Below are positions 1 through 6,631 of a stretch of DNA of 17,948 bases, piece by piece. Position 1 is the first letter of the stretch; every line of letters starts with the position of its first letter. Below the pieces are notes generated by a model. The model ran no database searches. It was not told where the DNA came from and saw nothing but the letters and a program-made list of their open reading frames with translations. Source of the DNA: Terrimonas_A sp036262095 (lineage in GTDB: Bacteria > Bacteroidota > Bacteroidia > Chitinophagales > Chitinophagaceae); assembly GCA_036262095.1 (NCBI GenBank), contig DATAJQ010000188.1, positions 1 through 17,948 on the forward strand. Direction: 5' to 3'. Made by a program: the position numbers and the translations under genes.

Positions 1-59
1 GCCTGGGAACACATGGGATAACCAACATCTGACAAGAAAGAGAACATCTATCCAAACGC

Positions 60-128
60 ACCCCTTCCCGTCCTTCCCGCCTTACCGGTAAAAAACTTAC
101 CGGTAAGGCGGGAAGGACGGGAAGGGGT
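60..128. repeat. Long perfect inverted repeat (hairpin element, copy 1)
   Basis: The two 32-bp arms, 60-91 and 97-128, are exactly complementary around a 5-base loop (AAAAC, 92-96). Each arm ends at the loop in TTACCGGTAA, which is itself a palindrome (82-91 and 97-106). The outer part of the left arm is pyrimidine-rich and has a rough 9-bp period (CCTTCCCGT, CCTTCCCGC, CTTACCGGT). No run of T follows either arm, so it does not look like a standard intrinsic terminator. A near-identical element lies at 17563-17622. It could be a REP-like or MITE-like dispersed repeat. I saw no obvious target-site duplication. Confidence 0.9.
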
Positions 129-320
129 CGCTTATTATAAAGCCAGTACATTAAATACAGGTTCTCACAACCTCATTATTTTTGTTACCAATAAATAGTC
201 CAAACATTCTGCACTTCCCGGTGTTTCCTCCAAAAAACGGTAGTCCGTTATGTGGAAAAAATCATGTAACCATTGTGATTAAATTTACATGAACAGCACC
301 GGAAAGATTTAGAATAGTAA

Positions 321-328
321 TATTTTTG
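321..328 (+). promoter_or_regulatory. Putative Bacteroidota -7 box for the methyltransferase
   Basis: TATTTTTG matches the Bacteroidota -7 consensus TAnnTTTG exactly and ends 20 nt before the ATG at 349. No clear TTTG -33 box is seen at the expected 19-21 nt upstream, so the call rests on the -7 box and its position. Confidence 0.45.
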
Positions 329-348
329 CGGTTCAAACAGTAGCTTCC

Positions 349-1110
349 ATGTTTAGTGAATTGTCCACCCTCCAACCAACCAAAAGGTTTTCCAACAGGG
401 TTGAGAACTATGTAAGGTACAGGCCTTCTTATCCATCAGAGATCGTTCCTTTTCTTGAGTCGAAACTGGGTTTGCAGAAGCAGCATCGCATCGTGGATGT
501 AGGCTCAGGCACTGGCTTATTTGCGGAGATCCTGTTGAAACAGGGGTACAATGTGATCGGTATTGAGCCGAATGAAGAAATGCGTGCAGCCGGTGAAAGA
601 AGACTGGCGCATTATATCGGTTTTACCAGTCGCCGTCATCGCGCAGAGCAAACAGGGCTTCGCCATGAAAGCGTTGACCTGATCACTGTAGCACAGGCAT
701 TCCACTGGATGGACAGGGAAAGAACGAAAGTTGAGTTTGAACGTATCCTGAAACCTGGTGGCCATATTGTGCTGGCATGGAATCTCCGTTTAAAGAACAC
801 GCCTTTTCTTGAAGAATATAATAAGCTGAAAGATGAATATGCACTGGAACCACAAATTCTTAATAAAACCAGTGAGCCGGAGATACAGGCTTTCTTTTCA
901 CCTGCACAGATGAATGTGGATCAATTCCCGAATGTACAGATGCTCGATTTTGATTCGCTGAAAGGGCAATTACTGTCTTCGTCCTATATTCCTCTTCCCG
1001 GTCATGAGTCATACGATTCGATGATCTCAAAGCTGATCCAGTTGTTTGTAGCATACAATGAGAACGGTTTTGTGAAAATGGAATATGAGACCAAACTGTA
1101 CTGGATCTAA
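349..1110 (+). CDS. Class I SAM-dependent methyltransferase
   Basis: This 253-residue protein is probably a cytoplasmic small-molecule methyltransferase using S-adenosylmethionine. It has a class I (Methyltransf_11-like) Rossmann core. The SAM-binding motif I is VDVGSGTG (about residues 49-56), followed by the acidic end of strand 2 in IEPN (about 72-75). Next come VDLITVAQAFHWMD (about 109-122) and the post-strand ILKPGGHIVLAWN (about 133-145). The N-terminal FSNRVENYVRYRPSYP and the AQAFHW motif recall the trans-aconitate methyltransferase-like group, but the substrate cannot be read from sequence. The ATG at 349 follows a -7 box by 20 nt. The TAA stop overlaps the stop codon of the opposing DUF1501 gene, so no terminator separates the two. 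Confidence 0.88.
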   Translation: MFSELSTLQPTKRFSNRVENYVRYRPSYPSEIVPFLESKLGLQKQHRIVDVGSGTGLFAEILLKQGYNVIGIEPNEEMRAAGERRLAHYIGFTSRRHRAEQTGLRHESVDLITVAQAFHWMDRERTKVEFERILKPGGHIVLAWNLRLKNTPFLEEYNKLKDEYALEPQILNKTSEPEIQAFFSPAQMNVDQFPNVQMLDFDSLKGQLLSSSYIPLPGHESYDSMISKLIQLFVAYNENGFVKMEYETKLYWI

Positions 1111-2420
1111 ATCGACGGAGCAGTTGCATTCTTTTTAACAATAGCCAGCGATTCATAATCTTTGAGCATTACTGTCTGCGATTCTGCAGGACTTAACAAA
1201 AACCAGTTTTTAAGAATACTGGTATACAAAGAGCGGAAATCGTGTTGCATCGCTATATTGTCTTTCACATTTGCAACATCCGGAATTTCAGGATTGTTGC
1301 CCAGGATTCCCGGCATCACTTCATTTCCAAAAAGAAATACAGGAGCAGCAGCTCCATGGTCTGTGCCTCCGCTTGCATTTGATTTAATGCGGCGTCCAAA
1401 TTCTGAGAACGTCATTCCCAATACCTTGTTGCCGGCCCCCAGTTCATTGATATCAGTCATAAATATGCTGATGGCTTCTGATAACCGTTCAAGCAGCCGT
1501 GCATGAATACCGGTAGTGGTATCTGCAGCATCTGTCTGCCTTGCATGTGTATCAAAGCCTCCCATGTTCACCATATATACTTTTGTTTTCAGGCCACCCG
1601 CAATCAGTCTTGCAACGATCTTTAATTGATCTGCCAACGGGTTTTTTCCTTGCGCAGGATAAAGTGAGGATTGTTTGGTGACCTTTTGCGCAGCTTTTTT
1701 TATAACGGTGGAATATTTATCCGTTATCATAGACATCTGCCGGATATAAGCGAGTTGATCACCTGCGCGGCTGGAAGCAGAAGTGAAAGTCAGGTTATCA
1801 TTCAATAAAGCGTAAAAATTGGATGGATTGGTGATAGCCATGCCCATGGTTGTGGCAGATCCCTGTAAGGCAGGTGATACGATACCGCCAACCTGTATAG
1901 CCAATGGATCTGTCATATTGCTATTGGGATATTCTGCCGGAAAGCCGGGATACTCCTGTTCCAGGTAACGACCCGCCCATCCTGTTTCCAATATTTTATC
2001 AGAATCCGACCCGCTGAGCCAGATATCGGTTGCGCGGAAATGGGAGAAGTTAGGGTTGGGGTAGCTTACCGCTTGCACAATGGTTATCTTCCCATTGTTG
2101 AATAATTGTTGAATGTGCGGCATGGCAGGGTTAAGCCCGGTTTTATCAAAACCCTCAAGCCTTAATATCTTATCCTGCGGGATGGCAATATTTGTTCTTG
2201 CTGCATGGTAAGCATCATAGAGATCAATAGGTATCACGGTGTTCAACCCATCATTTCCTCCGTTCAATTGCACCAGCACCAATACCCGGTCAGTATTATT
2301 AGCTCCGCTGATTGCTTCCAGCCAGGGTGATCGGGCCCAGGCCTGCAGGGAGAAACCGTCCAGGAAAGCAGGCAGTGCAACAGCGGGTAATGTTTGTCTT
2401 AAAAAATCTCTTCTTTTCAT
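1107..2420 (-). CDS. DUF1501 family secreted protein
   Basis: This protein belongs to the DUF1501 family, which has an alkaline-phosphatase/sulfatase-like fold and unknown substrates. Starting at the ATG at 2418-2420 it has 437 residues and begins MKRRDFLRQTLPAVALPAFL, a twin-arginine-like signal sequence. A start 36 nt further upstream (2456) would bury this signal and overlap the previous gene. Family motifs seen are QLNGGNDGLNTVIP (about 51-64), GGFDTH (about 287-292) and the run from TFSEFGRRI to GGTDHGAA (about 337-358), whose Asp and His residues suit metal binding. The gene lies 29 nt after the DUF1800 gene on the same strand, a pairing that is very common for these families and implies joint export and function. 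Its stop overlaps that of the methyltransferase. Confidence 0.9.
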   Translation of the reverse strand: MKRRDFLRQTLPAVALPAFLDGFSLQAWARSPWLEAISGANNTDRVLVLVQLNGGNDGLNTVIPIDLYDAYHAARTNIAIPQDKILRLEGFDKTGLNPAMPHIQQLFNNGKITIVQAVSYPNPNFSHFRATDIWLSGSDSDKILETGWAGRYLEQEYPGFPAEYPNSNMTDPLAIQVGGIVSPALQGSATTMGMAITNPSNFYALLNDNLTFTSASSRAGDQLAYIRQMSMITDKYSTVIKKAAQKVTKQSSLYPAQGKNPLADQLKIVARLIAGGLKTKVYMVNMGGFDTHARQTDAADTTTGIHARLLERLSEAISIFMTDINELGAGNKVLGMTFSEFGRRIKSNASGGTDHGAAAPVFLFGNEVMPGILGNNPEIPDVANVKDNIAMQHDFRSLYTSILKNWFLLSPAESQTVMLKDYESLAIVKKNATAPSI

Positions 2421-2449
2421 CCCTTTCGATTTTTTGAATGAACAATTGC

Positions 2450-4144
2450 CTAACACAGTTGGTATTCGGGGCGGTTCATCAGGTATTTGTAAAGGGTTTT
2501 TAGTTTTTTTATCACCTGGTCGGCATTTTTCTTATCGCCGGGGTTTTTCAGATAAGTGTTCCAGCTATCGGTCCAGTAGTGATCGGACTGCATGCCTGTA
2601 AGGCCTGATAAAAGGATGCTGCTTTTGATAAAAGCTTTATCCGCTGCAGCCACATCCATATTGTAGAGGCGGTTGATGGCATCGTCAATCAGTTTATCAG
2701 GATTGCCGGGTTCGGAAAATTGCTGGGTAAATGCCACTGCATCGATCTGCACTTTGTTTTCACCTTTTGTAAAACCATTATTGACCATGCGGTCGGTAAA
2801 CTGGTTGCGGCGGGGTAATGTATCTGAACTTATCCAGAGTTTATCGTATTGCGGCTCCTGGTAATAAGCCTGCCATCCTGCTACATTTGGAGGATCCCCG
2901 ATATTCTGTTGCATGGCAGCAGCCTGGTTTCTAAATTGTTCCCAAAGGGCATACTGTTCAATGAAATCACCAGCATCAGGAAAATGCAATCCGTATTCCC
3001 TGCAAAGCCCGACCGTAAAGTCAACAGGGCTCTTGATCATTGCCCCAAAATTGGCAGTATCAAAAAAATGTTTGCTGCTGAATAAAGCTGCGAGCACAGG
3101 CCTGATCTCATAATCTTTTTTACGGAATAGTGCAGCAAGCGGTTCTATCACATTTTTTTCAGTGGTAATATCAATTGTATGATAAATAAAGAAGCGGTAC
3201 AGCTTACGGCAGATGAACCTGGATACTTCCTGCTGGGCAAACAACATGGCCAGCAACTCATCTGTTTCTTCAGCGCCCGCATCTCCTTTTTTGCCTTTGA
3301 TCACTGTATTGTTATAAAATGCAGAGAATTGTTTATCACCATCATCATGCCTTCCTGCATCAAATACAGAAGAGAATGTTTTATTGTCAATCTTATAACC
3401 GGTGAGCACTCTTGCTGCCGCTTTTACATCATTTTCTGTATAATGCGACCCAGGCCCTTTTCCTATGGTAAACAGTTCCTGCAATTCCCTGCCATAGTTT
3501 TCGTCAGGTGCTTTTTTGGTATTAACATAACCATTCAGGTACTTCAGCATGGCAGGATCAACTGTTATTTCTTTCACCAGTGTTTTAAAATTCCCCAACG
3601 CATTGCGGCGCAACACTTCATTATGCTGATACAGGTTACGTGCATTGTCTACACTGGTCGATTCCGTTGCAAAATGATTATGCCAGAACAATACCATCTT
3701 TTCGCGGAGTGTCCTGTCCTGGTTGATCATTAAGCCATACCACCAGCTTTTGAAAGAACTTCTCCTGCGGCCATTATTTCTGCCATTATAAGTGGTAGCA
3801 TTGACCCATGTCTGGCCTGCCGGCACATCTTCGTCAAAAAAATAATTCGGCTCTGCTTTTTTTGAATCGGGATCATTATAATTATTAACCGGGGGGAGCG
3901 GAGCAGCTTCTTCTTTGTAAACCAGTTCCTCTATGATGCTCTTTAACTTTTTTGAATGGAAATATTGAATATCTGCAGCACTGGCTCCAAACATGCTCCT
4001 TTTCAGCAAGTGAACCAATTGAGGAGAAGCCAATTTGCCTTTCACTGGATCTATGCCGGAAGAAATACCTTCCAACCCGGGATTATAATTCCAATTAATG
4101 TTATTCTCCTTTCGGAAGGAGCCAAGAAAGGATTTCCTATCCAT
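2450..4144 (-). CDS. DUF1800 family protein
   Basis: This is a 564-residue DUF1800 protein of unknown biochemical role, first gene of a two-gene unit with DUF1501. Recognisable family segments are LVHLLKRSMFGAS (about 43-55), the KMVLFWHNHFATE motif (about 149-161), ENYGRELQELFTIG (about 215-228) followed by AARVLTGY, and NIGDPPNVAGWQAYY near the C-terminus. I chose the ATG at 4142-4144 (MDRKSFLGSF), which resembles the start of many family members. An in-frame GTG at 4184-4186 would add MAPFFLLLPLNLFA, a hydrophobic stretch without basic residues ahead of it. That longer form cannot be excluded, and it matters because the shorter form lacks a clear signal peptide. The C-terminal end reads YLMNRPEYQLC, typical of the family. 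Confidence 0.87.
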   Translation of the reverse strand: MDRKSFLGSFRKENNINWNYNPGLEGISSGIDPVKGKLASPQLVHLLKRSMFGASAADIQYFHSKKLKSIIEELVYKEEAAPLPPVNNYNDPDSKKAEPNYFFDEDVPAGQTWVNATTYNGRNNGRRRSSFKSWWYGLMINQDRTLREKMVLFWHNHFATESTSVDNARNLYQHNEVLRRNALGNFKTLVKEITVDPAMLKYLNGYVNTKKAPDENYGRELQELFTIGKGPGSHYTENDVKAAARVLTGYKIDNKTFSSVFDAGRHDDGDKQFSAFYNNTVIKGKKGDAGAEETDELLAMLFAQQEVSRFICRKLYRFFIYHTIDITTEKNVIEPLAALFRKKDYEIRPVLAALFSSKHFFDTANFGAMIKSPVDFTVGLCREYGLHFPDAGDFIEQYALWEQFRNQAAAMQQNIGDPPNVAGWQAYYQEPQYDKLWISSDTLPRRNQFTDRMVNNGFTKGENKVQIDAVAFTQQFSEPGNPDKLIDDAINRLYNMDVAAADKAFIKSSILLSGLTGMQSDHYWTDSWNTYLKNPGDKKNADQVIKKLKTLYKYLMNRPEYQLC

Positions 4145-4242
4145 GGCAAATAAGTTAAGTGGTAGCAACAGAAAAAAGGGTGCCACTTTCTGCTGCCCGG
4201 TTAAAGTACGGAAAATCTGCTGTTAAGCAGGTGTTAATGCTA

Positions 4243-4333
4243 GTCGGTAGTCTTAAGTCGGATCTCTTTTATTGTATAATCATTTCAATATTGAAATGAT
4301 TATACAAATTTTTAGTGACCGCAGACTTCCAAC
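4243..4333. repeat. Palindromic intergenic element with a 36-bp perfect core
   Basis: The core at 4272-4307 is a perfect dyad of 18 bp per half with no loop, centred between 4289 and 4290 (CAAT|ATTG). It is AT-rich. Outside it, 4243-4259 and 4317-4333 form a weaker inverted repeat (12 of 17 positions match), nearly symmetric about the same centre. The whole element fills most of the gap between the NADH dehydrogenase stop (4334) and the DUF1800 start (4144). No long T-run follows on the minus strand. It may be a terminator-like hairpin, an operator, or a degenerate palindromic repeat. Confidence 0.75.
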
Positions 4334-5605
4334 TCAGGGCCGCCCCCGCGATGGCCTGACAATCATCCGCAATGTCTGGTCCTTTGTAAAATAAGCTCCT
4401 GTCCAATTATACAGTGTTCTTATTTTGTTGCGGTAATTGATCAGTGATATAAGGTGGATGAACAGCCACATCAGCCAGGCAATAAATCCTTTGAAATGCA
4501 ATTTGGGTTTGGGAATATCTGCTACAGCTTTATTCCAGCCGATAATGGCCATGGTGCCTTTATCGCGGTAGGCGAATGGTTTTAATGCCTGGCCTTTGGC
4601 CATGGCGCTGAAATTCTTTGCAAGCTGCTTCCCTTGTTGTATTGCCACTTGCGCTACCTGGGGATGGCCGTTGGGAAAGTTCTGATCTGTTATTTGAAGA
4701 CAGGCGTCGCCGATGGCATAAACATTGGAGAATCCTGTTACTTTATTGGTTTCATCTACGATCAGTCTTTTGCCGCGGCCATACGCTTCTGCAGGTATGC
4801 CTTCGAATACAGAGCCTGTAATACCGGCAGCCCAAACCACTGTTTTGGTTTCAATGGCATCTCCATTGGCAAATGTAACCACATCATCCTGGTAGTCCTT
4901 TACCTGGTGGTTGAGTTTTACTTCAACACCCATTTTGGTCAGTGCGTTCAACGTATCGATCTGTGATTTCTCGCTCATTGGCGCCAGCAGCTTGCCGCCG
5001 CCATCAACCAGGTAAATATGCGATTCATAGCCTTTGCCGCTAAGCTCGGGATAGTCTTTCGGCATCACGTTTTTCTTCATTTCTGCAAGCACACCTGAAA
5101 CTTCAACGCCTGTAGGGCCACCACCTGCAATAACAATGGTGAGTAGTTTTTTTCTTTCGTTTTCATCAGTAGTGCGGGTAGCCTGTTCTATGCGTTGCAA
5201 AAAATAGTTGCGGAGTTCCAATGCATCATTCACTGTTTTCATGGGCAATGCATTTTTCTTCACGTTTTCCATACCGAAGAAATTGGTTTCGGCTCCTACG
5301 GCAAAAACCAGGTGATCATAACTGAGTTCGCCGGTGGAAAGCACTATTTTATTTTCCGCAGCAATCAAGCGTTGGAATTCACCCATTCTGAACTGGATAT
5401 TTTTCTTTCCGCGCAGGAATCTTCTGAAAGGATAGCAGATGCTGGAGGTTTCCAGATAGCTTGTAGCTACCTGGTATAGGAGAGGGGGAAAGAAATTGTA
5501 ATTATTCCGGTCTACAAGAGTAATGGTAAAATCCTTATTGTTGGCAAGGCTCTTTGCCAGGTTAATGCCGGCAAAGCCGCCGCCGATAATGACGATGTGC
5601 TGCAT
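4334..5605 (-). CDS. ndh: Type II NADH:quinone oxidoreductase (NDH-2)
   Basis: This 423-residue flavoprotein is predicted to oxidise NADH and reduce membrane quinone without pumping protons, at the cytoplasmic face of the inner membrane. The FAD-binding motif GGGFAG is at residues 8-13, the NAD(H)-binding motif GGGPTG at 161-166, the second flavin contact YAIGDA at about 296-301, and the quinone-site AQVAIQQ motif at about 318-324. A hydrophobic C-terminal helix (about 371-390, FKGFIAWLMWLFIHLISLIN) fits membrane anchoring. The start is the ATG at 5603-5605. An ATG 42 nt upstream would place the N-terminus inside the putative promoter and delay the dinucleotide fold. It is probably transcribed alone: palindromic elements lie on both sides. 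The gene symbol is by family, and a related FAD oxidoreductase is less likely. Confidence 0.9.
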   Translation of the reverse strand: MQHIVIIGGGFAGINLAKSLANNKDFTITLVDRNNYNFFPPLLYQVATSYLETSSICYPFRRFLRGKKNIQFRMGEFQRLIAAENKIVLSTGELSYDHLVFAVGAETNFFGMENVKKNALPMKTVNDALELRNYFLQRIEQATRTTDENERKKLLTIVIAGGGPTGVEVSGVLAEMKKNVMPKDYPELSGKGYESHIYLVDGGGKLLAPMSEKSQIDTLNALTKMGVEVKLNHQVKDYQDDVVTFANGDAIETKTVVWAAGITGSVFEGIPAEAYGRGKRLIVDETNKVTGFSNVYAIGDACLQITDQNFPNGHPQVAQVAIQQGKQLAKNFSAMAKGQALKPFAYRDKGTMAIIGWNKAVADIPKPKLHFKGFIAWLMWLFIHLISLINYRNKIRTLYNWTGAYFTKDQTLRMIVRPSRGRP

Positions 5606-5644
5606 AGTAGTGTGTTTTGTGGCCGGCAGAGCGCAGACCATCTG

Positions 5645-5652
5645 CAAAATTA
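5645..5652 (-). promoter_or_regulatory. Putative -7 box for NDH-2
   Basis: On the minus strand these bases read TAATTTTG, an exact match to TAnnTTTG, ending 39 nt before the chosen ATG. No good -33 box is visible. The position supports the start at 5605 rather than the in-frame ATG at 5647. Confidence 0.45.
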
Positions 5653-5681
5653 GGATATAGATGACAGATGGCGGTTGCTAA

Positions 5682-5790
5682 TAATCGTTGGTCGATGGCC
5701 GAATATAGTCACTTCCCGTTGTTGAAAGGAGTTGCTTCTCTGGCTTGCATGTTAACGGCCATCGGCCATTCGAACATCGGCCAACGATTA
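5682..5790. repeat. Imperfect inverted repeat with ATCGGCCA motifs
   Basis: Arms 5682-5704 and 5768-5790 are complementary at 20 of 23 positions and enclose a 63-base centre. The right side also holds two direct ATCGGCCA copies (5761-5768 and 5775-5782). The left arm's CGATGGCC (5693-5700) can pair alternatively with GGCCATCG at 5757-5764, so two competing foldings are possible. The element lies between the DUF4249 stop and the NDH-2 promoter. No T-run follows, so a simple intrinsic terminator is unlikely. Confidence 0.7.
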
Positions 5791-5803
5791 GTCCCAATCT
5801 GTA

Positions 5804-6628
5804 TCAGGGAGCTATCATCGTCTTTGCCTGCGAGGTCTGTGCGCTGAAATAGCCCAGGGCACCTCCTTTCATGTTGCTTACAGGATTGGAAGGAGTAGCC
5901 TGGCTTTCACCGGTAGCACTTCTGTACAGGCTATACCAGTATTTGTATACATTGGCGTCTGTGCAGAACATCTCAATGCGCACCTGGTCACCACTTTTGA
6001 TCTTACGATAGTCCTCATCGTCGTCCGGAAAGTAAAAGAGTTTGTTGGTGACATTCCTTCCATCAGTATATTCATCATTCTGGACGAATATTTCTGTTTC
6101 CTTCCTTCCATTCAGGTATTGTACAAAACGGTAGTATTGTCCGCGGCCGGGAGGGTCCTTGTATTCGAGGTTCACGATCTTGCGGGTATCGCCAAACAGA
6201 AATTCATCTGTTATATAAATTGTGTCCAGGTTCACCTTTTGCGGCATAGTAGAAACTGCTGTGAAAGATTGTCCATTCACTTTTACCGATAAGGAATAGG
6301 TTTTACCAACCGAACCGATCAATGCGGGAGCTTCATACATGCCGGCGGTCGTTTCTGACAGGGTTGTGGCAGCTCCGCCATTTTCTGTTATTTCAACAAC
6401 AGCACCGCTGACGCCGGCAAAACTATTGTCATCTTCAAAATCTTTTGTCTGGCTTAGCAGTACGCGGGCGCCAGACTGGTCATTAACGATCGCTTCCACC
6501 ACATATCTTTTCTCTGCTTTGTTAAGGTTAATATCGATCACTTTTTCACAGGAGCTAAGGCCGATCAATGCCAGCAGGGCGAATAAGCCTGTTAAACGGA
6601 ATGAACGGGATAATTTTTTATCTGTCAT
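5804..6628 (-). CDS. DUF4249 family outer-membrane-associated lipoprotein
   Basis: This is a 274-residue lipoprotein of the DUF4249 family, known in Bacteroidota as a partner of TonB-dependent receptors. Its exact role is not established, and surface capture or receptor assistance is an inference. A basic N-terminus and hydrophobic stretch lead to a lipobox LSSC with the lipidated Cys at residue 27. The family hallmark CEKVIDINLN, then YVVEAIVND and VLLSQTKDF, follows directly, and a predicted beta-rich domain makes up the rest. The ATG at 6626-6628 lies only 3 nt after the stop of the receptor gene, with no Shine-Dalgarno site, which suggests translational coupling in a two-gene operon. The protein ends at a normal family length, with no sign of truncation. 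Confidence 0.88.
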   Translation of the reverse strand: MTDKKLSRSFRLTGLFALLALIGLSSCEKVIDINLNKAEKRYVVEAIVNDQSGARVLLSQTKDFEDDNSFAGVSGAVVEITENGGAATTLSETTAGMYEAPALIGSVGKTYSLSVKVNGQSFTAVSTMPQKVNLDTIYITDEFLFGDTRKIVNLEYKDPPGRGQYYRFVQYLNGRKETEIFVQNDEYTDGRNVTNKLFYFPDDDEDYRKIKSGDQVRIEMFCTDANVYKYWYSLYRSATGESQATPSNPVSNMKGGALGYFSAQTSQAKTMIAP

Positions 6629-6631
6629 AAA

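Larger units (their letters stand above)
1..348. other. Intergenic region upstream of the methyltransferase
   Basis: No convincing gene is visible on either strand in the first 348 bases. The stretch holds a long perfect hairpin repeat (60-128), a small hairpin with 5-bp arms (AACGG at 236-240, CCGTT at 245-249) and a TATTTTTG box at 321-328 just before the methyltransferase start. Bases 1-59 may be the tail of an upstream intergenic region. I see no tRNA fold. Confidence 0.6.

Noticed and set aside
60..128. Hairpin element read as a rho-independent terminator
   Set aside because: The stem is long and perfect but no T-run follows on either strand, and no gene ends immediately beside it within the window.
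3179..3733. Plus-strand open frame of 184 codons inside DUF1800
   Set aside because: It lies fully antisense to a gene with clear family motifs, its product is rich in Cys, Phe and His in a random pattern, and no promoter or domain is evident.
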